Assembly (NCBI RefSeq): GCF_041538045.1
Contig: NZ_JBGOSE010000003.1
Span: 248,001 to 312,000, forward strand
DNA: 64,000 nt
Source: Aliiglaciecola sp041538045
GTDB taxonomy: Bacteria; Pseudomonadota; Gammaproteobacteria; Enterobacterales; Alteromonadaceae
Direction of reading: 5' to 3'
A program made the position numbers and the translations under genes. The notes under the pieces were generated by a model that saw only the letters and a program-made list of their open reading frames with translations, was not told the origin of the DNA and did no database searches. Shown here in pieces: positions 1 to 9,484 of this stretch; position 1 is the first letter of the stretch; each line of letters begins with the position of its first letter.

Positions 1-1
1 A

Positions 2-463
2 CCTTTTAAGTCTGGAGATGTAATTGAAGCTCAGGGTTATTTAGGAACAGTTAAAGAGATACAAATTTTTAATACTATTATGCTGACGTTGGATAATAGA
101 AGAGTGGTTATCCCTAATTCATTGCTGTCTAATGGTTGTGTCACAAACTTGTTTTGTGAAGAAAATCGCCGCGTAGATGTCACTTTTGGGATTAGCTACG
201 ATGATGATATTGGTAAAGTAAAACAGATACTAAAAGATGTAATAAGCTCGGACGAACGTATTTTAACTGATCCAGAAATGGAAATTTATGTATCTGCACA
301 TGCTGATAGCTCGATCAATATTTTGACCCGTTGTTGGGTTAAAAGTGAAGATTATTGGCCTGTACATTTCGGATTACATGAAAAAGTGAAATACGCGTTT
401 GATGAGAACGATATCACCATTCCTTTCCCACAAAGGGACGTCCATTTATTCCAAGCCAAATAA
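2..463 (+). CDS. MscS-family mechanosensitive channel, C-terminal part (5' end outside window)
   Basis: The reading frame is open from the window edge and ends at 463. It begins with PFKSGDVIEA and continues G-[TV]-V-x-E-I-Q-I-F and VVIPNS, the conserved beta domain that follows the pore helix in MscS proteins. About 153 residues are present; the transmembrane helices and pore lie outside. The family releases solutes from the cytoplasm on hypo-osmotic shock. The ATG at 80 is internal and not the real start. Family is sure; paralogue type (MscS or a larger MscK-like protein) cannot be told from this part. Confidence 0.9.
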   Translation, partial: PFKSGDVIEAQGYLGTVKEIQIFNTIMLTLDNRRVVIPNSLLSNGCVTNLFCEENRRVDVTFGISYDDDIGKVKQILKDVISSDERILTDPEMEIYVSAHADSSINILTRCWVKSEDYWPVHFGLHEKVKYAFDENDITIPFPQRDVHLFQAK

Positions 464-505
464 AATAGTGAATACGATTTAAAACCTACACTAAACATTT
501 GCAAC

Positions 506-533
506 CTACGGATACTTAACTAAGTATCCGTAG
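506..533. terminator. Inverted repeat over the hldE stop codon
   Basis: Arms CTACGGATACTTA and TAAGTATCCGTAG are perfectly complementary over 13 bp with a two-base loop. It lies between the convergent MscS and hldE genes and includes the hldE stop. No T-tract follows on either strand, so it may protect 3' ends rather than act as a classic intrinsic terminator. Confidence 0.45.
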
Positions 534-1947
534 ATTGTACAATGGTGTTAATAATACTTGTTGTCGATACACCATCTTCAAAATTAAGCACTTTCACTTC
601 CCCACCGTTGGCAATAACTTGTTTACCACCAGCAATTTCAGAAACCTTGTAGTCGCCTCCTTTAACGAGTACATCAGGTAACAATTCACTAATCAATCGC
701 TCCGGAGTATCTTCATTAAACTCGACCACCCAATATACCGAAGCTAAGCCGGCTAAAACTGACATACGACGATTAACATTGTTAACTGGTCTACCTGAGC
801 CTTTTAAAGCGCGAACAGATTCATCGGAGTTTACGGCAACAATTAACTTATCACCGAGTGATGCTGCGTTTTCTAAATATGAAACATGACCTGCATGGAG
901 AATATCAAAGCAGCCATTGGTCATAACGATTTTGTCGCCTCCCCGTTTGGCGCTTTGAACGGCAATAGATAACTGTTGCTGTGTCATTACGCCTCGACCA
1001 TAATGCTCAACTTTCTCTACGGCCTGACGTAATTCGGAACTACTCACTGTGGACGTTCCTAACTTACCAACAACAATACTAGCAGCGGTATTGGCTAGAA
1101 AACTGGCTTCTGAAAAACTACAACCTGCAGCAATCGCTACTGACAAAGTTGAAATGACCGTATCGCCGGCACCAGTAACGTCATACACTTCTTTCGCCTT
1201 AGCGGGGAAGTGAGTTTCATCTTGAGCGGATTGCAGTAACGTCATGCCATTTTCTGAACGTGTCAGTAAAAACGCATCTAAGTCTAGATTAGCGATCAAT
1301 TGCTGAGCTTTTTCCACTAACACACTTTCGTCATCACACGGGCCCACTATAGCTTCGAACTCCCCCATGTTTGGTGTTAATAAGGTTGCTCCAGAATACT
1401 TTTTGAAATCATCCCCTTTAGGATCAACAACTATTGGAACACTATGTTTTCTAGCCAGCTCTATGAGGGTTTTTACGTCGCTCAATGCTCCTTTGGCATA
1501 ATCGGATAAGATAACCAGATCTGCGTTTTCAAGATGCTGAATAAAACGTTCTTGCAAGGGGGTTTTATCGACTTGAGCAAAGTTTTTTTCAAAATCCAGA
1601 CGAATTAACTGTTGGTTTCTGCTTAAAACGCGAAGTTTAGTAATGGTATCAAATTCAGATATTTGGCAAAAATCACTCAGAACCCCCAATGAGTTTAGCG
1701 AGCGCTGCAGAATCTGTGCAGACTCATCCTGTCCTGTCATTCCCAGCAATGTCACCTTTGCGCCCAACGCTGCCACATTCATAGCAACGTTTGCAGCTCC
1801 GCCAGGTCTATCTTCGATATCGTGTATTGCCACTACAGGCACTGGTGCCTCAGGAGAAATCCGTCCTGTAGGACCAGTCCAATATCGGTCGAGCATGACA
1901 TCGCCCACGACTAGGATGCGACATTGTGAAAAATCAGGTAACAGCAT
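520..1947 (-). CDS. hldE: Bifunctional heptose-7-phosphate kinase / heptose-1-phosphate adenylyltransferase
   Basis: 475 residues, close to the 477 of E. coli HldE. The N-terminal two thirds is a ribokinase-fold kinase: GDVMLDRYW near the start, the GGAANVAMN substrate loop and the DVTGAGDTV anion-hole motif near residue 258. The C-terminal part is a cytidylyltransferase-like nucleotidyltransferase with TNGCFDILHAGH (HxGH) and GGDYKVSEIAGG. It makes ADP-D-glycero-beta-D-manno-heptose for the LPS inner core in the cytoplasm. It starts with ATG. In E. coli hldE lies next to glnE; here glnE is nearby but separated and inverted. All catalytic motifs are present. Confidence 0.97.
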   Translation of the reverse strand: MLLPDFSQCRILVVGDVMLDRYWTGPTGRISPEAPVPVVAIHDIEDRPGGAANVAMNVAALGAKVTLLGMTGQDESAQILQRSLNSLGVLSDFCQISEFDTITKLRVLSRNQQLIRLDFEKNFAQVDKTPLQERFIQHLENADLVILSDYAKGALSDVKTLIELARKHSVPIVVDPKGDDFKKYSGATLLTPNMGEFEAIVGPCDDESVLVEKAQQLIANLDLDAFLLTRSENGMTLLQSAQDETHFPAKAKEVYDVTGAGDTVISTLSVAIAAGCSFSEASFLANTAASIVVGKLGTSTVSSSELRQAVEKVEHYGRGVMTQQQLSIAVQSAKRGGDKIVMTNGCFDILHAGHVSYLENAASLGDKLIVAVNSDESVRALKGSGRPVNNVNRRMSVLAGLASVYWVVEFNEDTPERLISELLPDVLVKGGDYKVSEIAGGKQVIANGGEVKVLNFEDGVSTTSIINTIVQSTDT

Positions 1948-2012
1948 AAACCTATTCCGTACTTAAAATGAATTACCTGAATTATACTGAAGTTAGAAGG
2001 AATTGCTTTAAT

Positions 2013-2717
2013 CTAAATAACAAAATAGTAAATTGCGAAATAATGACAAGCACAACCCGCGATGACAAATAAATGCCAAATTGCATGGGTGAACGCTAAG
2101 TGTTTTTTAACATAGAAAATCACCCCAATACTAAAAAACAGACCACCAGCAACCAACAACAATAAACCGTAGGCGGGCAAACTCTGATATAACGGGTAAA
2201 TTAAAATAATCGACAACCAGCCCATTACCAAATAGGTGATCACAGATACTCTAGGGAAACGGTGACGTACAAAACACTTAAATACCACCCCAAATATTGC
2301 GATTGCCCAGATAACGCTTAAAGACACCCAACCGATCCAGCCACCAATACTTACTGCCAAAATAGGCGTATAAGTGCCCGCTATCAATAAATAGATAGCA
2401 CTATGATCTAACAACTTAAAAAATTGTTTAGCTTGAGAACCTTTCACCCAATGATAAATGGTGGAAGACAAAAACATAATGGTTAAACTAGCGCCATAAA
2501 CAGCAGTTGAAGTGATAGATGTAGCTGTGTCACTTCGTAAGACAAGATATACTAGGCCAATCACAGCGAAAATTAAGCCAAGACCGTGACTGACGACATT
2601 CATGACTTCTTCTTCAACGGAATAAGCCTGATTGGAAGTATTAACTTGTGGGACGGGTTTCACTTTAGATTCTGCACAAAATTTTTGGGTATTTAAGTCT
2701 ACCCACTGAGCGTACAC
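2013..2717 (-). CDS. Hemolysin III / YqfA-type (PAQR-like) membrane protein
   Basis: Seven hydrophobic segments and the family motifs are visible: VSHGLGL near the N-terminus, STIYHW, DHSAIYLLIAGTYTP and HAIWHLFVIAGCACHY at the C-terminus. The conserved His and Asp residues form the metal-site pattern of the PAQR/HlyIII superfamily. It resembles E. coli YqfA (219 residues) along its length. The drawn start is a GTG without a clear ribosome binding site, so the first 20 or so residues are uncertain. Function in bacteria is poorly defined, with a role in membrane lipid homeostasis proposed. It is divergent from the GIY-YIG gene, only 31 bp away. Confidence 0.9.
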   Translation of the reverse strand: MYAQWVDLNTQKFCAESKVKPVPQVNTSNQAYSVEEEVMNVVSHGLGLIFAVIGLVYLVLRSDTATSITSTAVYGASLTIMFLSSTIYHWVKGSQAKQFFKLLDHSAIYLLIAGTYTPILAVSIGGWIGWVSLSVIWAIAIFGVVFKCFVRHRFPRVSVITYLVMGWLSIILIYPLYQSLPAYGLLLLVAGGLFFSIGVIFYVKKHLAFTHAIWHLFVIAGCACHYFAIYYFVI

Positions 2718-2748
2718 TTGTACACTGAAAAAGCTAATTAGAGGTTAT

Positions 2749-3093
2749 ATGGCTGACACAAAATGGTTTATTTATGTTCTCGAAAACCGCCTAGGAATGA
2801 CGTATTGTGGAATTTGTACTGATTTAGCACGACGCTTTTATGAACATGCTAGCAACTCAAAACGGTGTGCTAAAGCACTTAGAGGAAAAGGCCCCCTAAA
2901 GTTAAAATTTGCTGCAATAATGGAAGATCAGTCATCGGCTCTAAAATCCGAATATTGGTTCAAAAAACAAACAAAAGCGACAAAGTTAAAGATTATCCAA
3001 GGTCAGCAAAACCTCCCCACAAACCCCATAAAAATTGAACCAACTCAACTTGATAACTTACAACTAGAAGTAACAGATAGAATCGCAAAATAG
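2749..3093 (+). CDS. GIY-YIG nuclease family protein (YhbQ/UPF0213-like)
   Basis: 114 residues. The N-terminal 80 form a GIY-YIG fold: FIYVLEN for the GIY strand, TYCG for YIG, then the Arg helix TDLARRFYEH and a late Lys/Glu region. The C-terminal 30 residues are a variable tail. Small stand-alone GIY-YIG proteins of this type are common, and their substrate is generally unknown. The ATG is preceded by AGAGG at short spacing. Tight divergence from the HlyIII gene means the two share one promoter region. Confidence 0.88.
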   Translation: MADTKWFIYVLENRLGMTYCGICTDLARRFYEHASNSKRCAKALRGKGPLKLKFAAIMEDQSSALKSEYWFKKQTKATKLKIIQGQQNLPTNPIKIEPTQLDNLQLEVTDRIAK

Positions 3094-3126
3094 TCCAATC
3101 AGAAACGTAATATTGCTTCTATGGAA

Positions 3127-4029
3127 TTAAGTAAATAAACCACTAACAATTAACGCGATACCTACGCTGAGCACCATTTCAATGCTAGCTACACCAATAT
3201 TATGCTGCTGCTCTACCTCTTGGGCTAAATTTAATCCGGCTAAAATAATCTTCTTAGCCACAATAACCAAAACAAGCAACATTAAAGTTAGGCCCATTCC
3301 CACAATGAGCCAACCAGTTAAATTACTGACATAACCTTGAGGGCTATATATTAAAAGACTGCTACTAGCAGATACCACTATTGCCGTGGCAAGTAAATTT
3401 CCTGAATGTTGAATGGCAACTGCCAATTGGCCCTTGGCAATGGTTTGTTGGAATGTATTACTTTGGCTTAACGCTAAAAAGCGCCGTTCATAAATTCTTG
3501 TTCTCAATAATAAAATAGCTTGAGTGACAATAAACCCTGATATGACGGCAAATAGCGCATTCCAATCAGTACCTACCACCCACAACATAACATTGCTGAC
3601 TATCAAAGCGGTAGAAACTGAACTGGCAGCGTCAACAATGGCAACACTGGTGTTACGGTCTTTAATCATCGCTTCTTTGTTAATACGATTAAGAATAATC
3701 TTATCGTGTAATATCCGGCCAATTTTTATCAAAAAGATACCAACTAAACCGTACAACAACATACTCATTGCGGCTTCTTCAAAGCCATTAGTATCCGAAC
3801 TCGCTGCCGCTGCTGATAATACAAAGCAAAGCGCTAACATACGTCCAGCAACACTGATGCCAAAAGCGATATTATCCTGAGCCCCCAATTCTTCCGTAGT
3901 ACTAACCGATGCCATTCGCCCTGACATTAAGCGCAATGCAAATAGCAAACAAATGGCAATGCAAATATCAATGCCAAGGTAAAACCAAGTTTCAGGTAAC
4001 AACGGCACCAAATTCACCAAATCTTGCAT
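3127..4029 (-). CDS. DUF350 (UPF0719) family inner-membrane protein
   Basis: About 300 residues and highly hydrophobic, with eight or so predicted helices in two similar halves; each half has the DUF350 pattern of a helix pair followed by a short charged loop. The chosen ATG at 4029 has GGAAGG seven bases upstream, while a TTG 15 bases further 5' has no ribosome binding site of its own. DUF350 proteins have no settled function; some occur with potassium-channel or stress-response genes. It is convergent with the GIY-YIG gene. Confidence 0.85.
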   Translation of the reverse strand: MQDLVNLVPLLPETWFYLGIDICIAICLLFALRLMSGRMASVSTTEELGAQDNIAFGISVAGRMLALCFVLSAAAASSDTNGFEEAAMSMLLYGLVGIFLIKIGRILHDKIILNRINKEAMIKDRNTSVAIVDAASSVSTALIVSNVMLWVVGTDWNALFAVISGFIVTQAILLLRTRIYERRFLALSQSNTFQQTIAKGQLAVAIQHSGNLLATAIVVSASSSLLIYSPQGYVSNLTGWLIVGMGLTLMLLVLVIVAKKIILAGLNLAQEVEQQHNIGVASIEMVLSVGIALIVSGLFT

Positions 4030-4206
4030 AAATAAACCTTCCAAACTTCAGGTATTTTAAAGTTAATATTAACAGTTAAACGCTAAAAACAAATTAAAAG
4101 TTCAGATTTAACAACGAATTGATTTAACCTATTGATTGTACCTGCACATGATATAGCATTGTTGTTTAAGATAACGCAAGACGACTCAAATTTGGTTGAT
4201 ATCACT

Positions 4207-7083
4207 ATGAATACTTCTTTTCCAATACTCAATAAAACGGCTGATAAATACTGGCTGCAATTATCTGAAATCTCATCAGTGGAAACCCAACCAGAAGGGA
4301 TCAAAACCCAATTAAAACAGCTGTTAGGATTGAGTGACTTCATACGTGATACCTTACTATCAGATCCGTTAAAGCTTCCAGCTTTGCTAGATACCCTAGA
4401 AAATCCTACACTAACAATTAATTACCAAGCAGAGTTAAGTGAGCAACTTGAGAAAGTTTCAACAGAGGCTGAGTTGTTGGATTGTTTGCGGATATTTCGG
4501 AAACAACATATGGTCGCTATCGCAGCACTGGACTTATTAAACTTACAATCAATTGAGCGCTCGTTAAAGCACACTTCTGAATTAGCTGATGCACTTATAA
4601 ACGGTGCCTACTTTTGGCTTTATGAAAACCTGTGTCAACGTTACGGTACGCCTATGGGTGAGTTCGGCCCCCAACCTCTGTTAATTTTAGGCATGGGCAA
4701 ACTTGGCGGTAAAGAGCTTAACTTTTCTTCTGATATTGACCTCATTTTTTGCTACCCAAGCAAAGGCGAAATCGTAAACGCTAAAAAAACCTTAGAGCAT
4801 CAACAATTTTTCAGCCGCTTGGCACAACGCCTAATCCACGCTTTACATCATACAAATCAACAAGGTCAGGTGTTTCGTGTTGATATGAGACTGCGCCCTT
4901 TAGGGGAAAGTGGCCCACTGGTAATGCATATGGCCGCCTTTGAAGATTATTACCAAGAGCAAGGTCGTGAGTGGGAACGTTATGCCATGGTCAAAGCACG
5001 TATTCTGAATGACCATTCTGAATATGCCGAAGAATTACATAACATACTCAAGCCATTTATTTACCGTCGTTACTTAGATTACAGTGCTATCGACTCCCTC
5101 CGAGAAATGAAATCCCTAATTAACCAAGAAGTCAGACGCCGAGGTTTAACCAATAATATAAAGCTAGGGTCAGGTGGGATCCGTGAAGTGGAATTCATTG
5201 CACAGAGTTTTCAATTAATAAAAGGTGGACGAGAACCACGTTTACAATTTCCCAGTATACTCTACACCCTTGAACAACTGACTGAGTTAGATTTACTGCC
5301 TGAGAACGAATACGTACACCTTAGACAAAGCTATTTGTTCTTACGAAAGGTCGAGCATTGCTTACAACAATTTGCAGATAAACAAACTCAAGTATTACCA
5401 GATACACCGTTAGATCAAGAGCGGTTAGCTAAAGTGATGAGCTGTGAAGACTACTCTTTGTTGCAACAACAGTTAAATGAACATAGCGCGTGGATAAATC
5501 AACAGTTTCAAATGTTAATTGGCGATAATCCGAATGAAAATGAGACCCAAGAAACCACTCATATCAGTGGCTTTGTAGATGCTTGGAAATTAGATCTAAC
5601 ACCTCAAGAAATTTCCGACTTATTTGCTCAAGTAGCCTCTCATGAAACCGCTGAATTGCTTGCCAAACACATCATTGAACTAAAAAGTCAGGTCGTTAAA
5701 AAACACCCATCGCCAAAAGCAATAGTGGCGTTGAACACACTAGTCCCGCAGTTGTTAGCCAATATTATTTCGTTAAATCAAACCAACTTGGACGGCAGTG
5801 AATTATCAATATTGCTAGAACGAATTGCGCATATTCTGTTAACCGTGATAAGAAGGACAACCTACTTACAGTTACTCGTTGAAAACCAGGGCGCTCAACA
5901 CCAACTTGTAAGGTTATGTCACGCCAGTCCATGGATAGCAGAACAGATAGCCAAGTATCCCATTTTGTTAGATGAATTGCTCAATCCCGTATTGCTTTAT
6001 CACCCTACTGAGTTAAACGATTATCCCGATGAATTACGTCAATCATTATTGCGTGTTGAGCCTGATGATCTAGAGCTACAAATGGAAACGCTCAGACAGT
6101 TTAAACAAATTCAGCAACTTAAAATTGCGGCAGCTGATGTAACCGGTGTTTTACCGATAATGAAAGTTAGTGATCACCTAACGTTTTTGGCCGAAGCAAT
6201 TATCCGTGAAGTGGTGAATATGGCTTGGGACCAAATGAAGGAAAAATACGGTATTCCTGAAGGCAGTTCAGAGCAAGACAAAAAATTTGCCGTTATCGGC
6301 TATGGGAAACTAGGCGGAATAGAGCTCGGTTATGGTTCAGATCTAGATTTAGTATTTGTCCACGAATGTGATTCACAAACCATGACAAATGGAAAAAAAT
6401 CCATTGAAGCAAACCAGTTTTACACCAAACTTGCGCAACGTATTATGCATTTATTTATGACCAAAACCCCATCAGGTCAATTGTATGAAATAGATATGCG
6501 CTTGCGCCCCTCGGGCAACGCGGGTCTATTAGTATGCCATGTAAATGGTTTTGAACAATATCAATTACAAGAAGCTTGGACCTGGGAGCATCAAGCTCTA
6601 GTGCGTGCAAGAGTGGTTATTGGAAGTCCAGATTTCACTCAACGCATTGAGGCCATCAGACGGGATATTTTGTGCCGCTCCAGAGATATCAATACCCTAC
6701 AACAAGATGTCGCAAACATGCGGCAAAAAATGCGCGATCATTTAAACAAAGGAAACGAAAACTGGTTAGATGTTAAGCAAGATGCGGGAGCAATGGCGGA
6801 TATAGAGTTTCTAGTGCAGTTTTGGGTACTGAAAAATGCTCAACATTTTCCTAAGATGGTCGATTGGTCAGATAATATACGACTACTGGAACACTTGTGT
6901 ATTGCTAACTGCATTAGTGCTGATGATAAGACTCAACTAACAGAGGCTTATTTAGATTACAGGAACCGCTCACATCGATTAACCCTATTAGAAAAAGACA
7001 ATTTAGTTGATAAAAGTCAGTATTCAGAGCACCAAAAAAACGTAAAAGCGATTTGGGACGCTACCTTTAATCAGCCCACTTAA
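4207..7083 (+). CDS. glnE: Bifunctional glutamine synthetase adenylyltransferase / adenylyl-removing enzyme
   Basis: 958 residues from the ATG at 4207 (E. coli 946); an upstream in-frame TTG at 4132 is less likely. Two nucleotidyltransferase domains are plain: LGMGKLGGKELNFSSDIDLI near residue 160 (adenylyl-removing half) and GYGKLGGIELGYGSDLDLVF near residue 698 (adenylyl-transferring half). Each has the G-S/[FS]SD-[IL]D metal-binding Asp pair, and each is followed by a helical regulatory part (MRLRPLGESG, MRLRPSGNAG). It controls glutamine synthetase by reversible adenylylation in response to PII. Both active sites look intact. Confidence 0.97.
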   Translation: MNTSFPILNKTADKYWLQLSEISSVETQPEGIKTQLKQLLGLSDFIRDTLLSDPLKLPALLDTLENPTLTINYQAELSEQLEKVSTEAELLDCLRIFRKQHMVAIAALDLLNLQSIERSLKHTSELADALINGAYFWLYENLCQRYGTPMGEFGPQPLLILGMGKLGGKELNFSSDIDLIFCYPSKGEIVNAKKTLEHQQFFSRLAQRLIHALHHTNQQGQVFRVDMRLRPLGESGPLVMHMAAFEDYYQEQGREWERYAMVKARILNDHSEYAEELHNILKPFIYRRYLDYSAIDSLREMKSLINQEVRRRGLTNNIKLGSGGIREVEFIAQSFQLIKGGREPRLQFPSILYTLEQLTELDLLPENEYVHLRQSYLFLRKVEHCLQQFADKQTQVLPDTPLDQERLAKVMSCEDYSLLQQQLNEHSAWINQQFQMLIGDNPNENETQETTHISGFVDAWKLDLTPQEISDLFAQVASHETAELLAKHIIELKSQVVKKHPSPKAIVALNTLVPQLLANIISLNQTNLDGSELSILLERIAHILLTVIRRTTYLQLLVENQGAQHQLVRLCHASPWIAEQIAKYPILLDELLNPVLLYHPTELNDYPDELRQSLLRVEPDDLELQMETLRQFKQIQQLKIAAADVTGVLPIMKVSDHLTFLAEAIIREVVNMAWDQMKEKYGIPEGSSEQDKKFAVIGYGKLGGIELGYGSDLDLVFVHECDSQTMTNGKKSIEANQFYTKLAQRIMHLFMTKTPSGQLYEIDMRLRPSGNAGLLVCHVNGFEQYQLQEAWTWEHQALVRARVVIGSPDFTQRIEAIRRDILCRSRDINTLQQDVANMRQKMRDHLNKGNENWLDVKQDAGAMADIEFLVQFWVLKNAQHFPKMVDWSDNIRLLEHLCIANCISADDKTQLTEAYLDYRNRSHRLTLLEKDNLVDKSQYSEHQKNVKAIWDATFNQPT

Positions 7084-7135
7084 TCCCTGATTTAGGTTAT
7101 AGATTTAAATCGCAACGCCTATTTATGTGAGATGG

Positions 7136-7747
7136 TTACTCAAGCAAATAACAATTTTTACGAACATAGTCATTGATCTCTTGAGTGACAATCATTGAAC
7201 GTTGTTTAGGACATATATAGGCTTTCACTTCCCCCTCGAAACTGCCATTCACTGCACTGGCGATTTCCGCCACAGAACCTGTAATGGTATTGTCCAATTG
7301 AAACTGACTTTTGATAATAAAGTCTTTATCCAGCTCCCATAATACTTGCATTCCCTCTGATTGAGCATAATTTGTGATGGCTTCTCGAAGCGTACTGCCA
7401 GCCCGGAAGCTCCGGTATTTATGCTCTCCTACCCATCTAGAATTAATATTACTCTGAATACTTACCATTTTTCGCAAACGTTGTTCTAATGGCTCTTTGG
7501 GAGGGTTAACAGGTAGAACAAAATCACCGATGTCGTCTTCAAAGGGTTTAGAAGATGACATTCTATACGCAGCATAAAAATCCGTCATTCCCTGTGATAC
7601 GCTTTTTTGTTCCAATTGCCCCTCAGGCTTTGGACTCGACATATTAAAACGTTGCAGGTTTAGGACGATGGCTGCAATAATAATCAACGCTATGGCTAAC
7701 CCAATGTGCTTTGCCCAAAATAAAACGTTAGATGTTCTTTTGCTCAT
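7136..7747 (-). CDS. TcpQ-like C-terminal domain protein, membrane anchored
   Basis: 203 residues from the ATG at 7747, preceded by GAGG at eight bases; a TTG 21 bases upstream gives a weaker start. An N-terminal transmembrane anchor of about 20 hydrophobic residues is followed by a low-complexity linker and a C-terminal domain (about residues 95-200) resembling the toxin-coregulated pilus biosynthesis Q / secretin-accessory fold: FRAGSTLREAI, a W-x-x-D-KDF strand and a late Cys pair (YICPKQ, KNCYLLE). This domain is known in pilus and secretion accessory proteins, but no pilus genes lie near. It follows lpxL by 29 bp and is probably co-transcribed. Confidence 0.7.
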   Translation of the reverse strand: MSKRTSNVLFWAKHIGLAIALIIIAAIVLNLQRFNMSSPKPEGQLEQKSVSQGMTDFYAAYRMSSSKPFEDDIGDFVLPVNPPKEPLEQRLRKMVSIQSNINSRWVGEHKYRSFRAGSTLREAITNYAQSEGMQVLWELDKDFIIKSQFQLDNTITGSVAEIASAVNGSFEGEVKAYICPKQRSMIVTQEINDYVRKNCYLLE

Positions 7748-7776
7748 TTTAAGAGCCTCATTTCGCAATTGAATGG

Positions 7777-8709
7777 TTAATCATACAGTGATGGATCATC
7801 CTCATTAGGACGAGTTTTGAACCTCTTATGCATCCAAAGATATTGCTCTGGTGCGATATTAACTAACTCTTCAATTTTTTGATTTATTCTAGCTATATCT
7901 TGTTTATCGTCTCCAGAAGGAAAATGATTAAGACCCGGAACAAATTTAATTTTGTAACCTACTTTAGTGCGCACTGAAACAATAAACACCGTCTCACTAT
8001 TAGAGTTCTTAGCAAACAACATGGTTCCTTTAGTTGAAGCCACTTCTTGTACTGCGAAAAAAGGTACAAATTCACTAAATTGACGACCATAGTCTTGATC
8101 CGGTAAATAGAAACAAACTTCCTTTTGATTTAATGCCTTGATTAACCCTTTAGCATTACGTTTATGGATCATGTATTTATTAGAACGAGCTCTACCGTGA
8201 TACTGAATGTATTCCATCAACGCATTATTATGTTTACGATAAAATGCCACTGATGGGTTTTTTAGACCCACAATTCGACAGCCAAGTTCCAAATTCATAT
8301 TATGAATGGCTAAACCAAAAACCCCTTTCCCTTTATCTAATATAGCTTGAACATGTTCATACCCCTCAATTTCTGAATGACGTCTAACTCGCCAATCTGG
8401 CCACCACCAGCCCATACTAGACTCAAGAATGGCTATTCCAGCATACTCAATATTTTTTGCTAATAACGCTTCCCGCTGCGCTTCAGTCTTTTCAGGGAAA
8501 CACAGTTCTAAGTTACGCTTTGCCACCGCAACACGTTTCTTACCCAATACTTTTAATAAAAAACTAAGGCCTTTACCGATAACTAGCTGCAATCGGTAAG
8601 GTAGCCATGAAATGCTGTAAAGTAGACAGACACCCAACCAAACAGGCCAGTATTGAGGTAATAAGAAAGACATTTTAAATGATGGGGATTTAACCCGAGC
8701 GTTTGACAA
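7777..8709 (-). CDS. lpxL: Lipid A biosynthesis lauroyl acyltransferase (LpxL/HtrB family)
   Basis: 310 residues, colinear with E. coli LpxL (306). It has the lysophospholipid acyltransferase HxxxxE motif in AIHNMNLELG near residue 137, the conserved KRNLELCFPE, LPDQDYG and the C-terminal APEQYLWMHKRFKTRP. An N-terminal hydrophobic anchor holds it at the inner membrane. It adds the secondary acyl chain to Kdo2-lipid IVA from acyl-ACP. The start is a TTG at 8709 with GAGG seven bases upstream; the first ATG, 36 bases further in, has no ribosome binding site. Chain-length specificity cannot be read from the sequence. Confidence 0.92.
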   Translation of the reverse strand: MSNARVKSPSFKMSFLLPQYWPVWLGVCLLYSISWLPYRLQLVIGKGLSFLLKVLGKKRVAVAKRNLELCFPEKTEAQREALLAKNIEYAGIAILESSMGWWWPDWRVRRHSEIEGYEHVQAILDKGKGVFGLAIHNMNLELGCRIVGLKNPSVAFYRKHNNALMEYIQYHGRARSNKYMIHKRNAKGLIKALNQKEVCFYLPDQDYGRQFSEFVPFFAVQEVASTKGTMLFAKNSNSETVFIVSVRTKVGYKIKFVPGLNHFPSGDDKQDIARINQKIEELVNIAPEQYLWMHKRFKTRPNEDDPSLYD

Positions 8710-8864
8710 GCGTTAACCTCTAATAAGAAATTTTCGCTATTGTAATTAACAAACGACGCAGTTACCAACAATGTCACTGTAAAAGTGCGTTAAATCTATG
8801 GTCAAACTCACCAAATAAATTAAAGAAAATTTGTAATGAGGCGACCTGAGCTCCTCATTTAATG

Positions 8865-9424
8865 CTAGAAAGTTGAGTTTAATAAAGACAATGAAATATG
8901 AATACCTTGGCGGGCACTACCGAGACGAATATTTTCATTTGGGCTGTGTTGGTTATTGTCCATATTCACCATAAGTACGATAACCGTTGGAATATTCTAA
9001 GCATTGATTGTCGGTACAATTGGCACTGTGCCTCACTAGGTTCTTTATCAAGAAGCTAATCCTTCTATGTGTTTTTTAATCATACCTAATTGCACTTTGG
9101 CGCTCGTTTCAGGCACGAATCGAACGTCTAGGTTTGCAGTCGCAAATTCTGGAATAACCGTTTTAAGGTCTTCGCCTTTTCATGAAGTGCCGATTGGACG
9201 CAATCCTACTTTTTTTAACTTATTTAACTAAATATAGGTTGATTGCAAACTTTCTGTTTTTTTAAGACGAACTTTAGGCCAATATACTTGCTGTAATTCG
9301 ATTTGCCATAGTTCGGTGTTTTCAATAAATTAGCAGATCTAAGTACTAATGCAGTTTGAGCTAAACGTGTTTCGGCTTTTAGCTTATTTAGTGGTTTACG
9401 GAAGTTATAAAATTGACCGTATAA
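8865..9424 (-). pseudogene. Remnant of an M20-family metallopeptidase (C-terminal half)
   Basis: No intact ORF lies here, but the minus strand translates in pieces to an M20 peptidase tail. From high to low coordinates there is YGQFYNFRKPLNKLKAET, a stretch with TPNYG, then LKTVIPEFATANLDVRFVP (dimerisation-domain strand) and the characteristic C-terminal DNNQHSPNENIRLG ending in SLLNSTF and a stop at 8865. At least one in-frame TGA and several frame changes break it, and the metal-binding N-terminal half is gone. The intact family hydrolyses peptides or acyl-amino acids. The gene was probably lost by deletion up to the promoter of the next gene. Confidence 0.8.
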
Positions 9425-9484
9425 AAAGAGTTATTTATCTATACTTATAAGCGGTAGAGAACTCTATTATTAGGATATTTGATC

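Noticed and set aside
4083..4343. Minus-strand 86-codon frame at the glnE 5' end
   Set aside because: Antisense to glnE and its leader with no features of a real gene.
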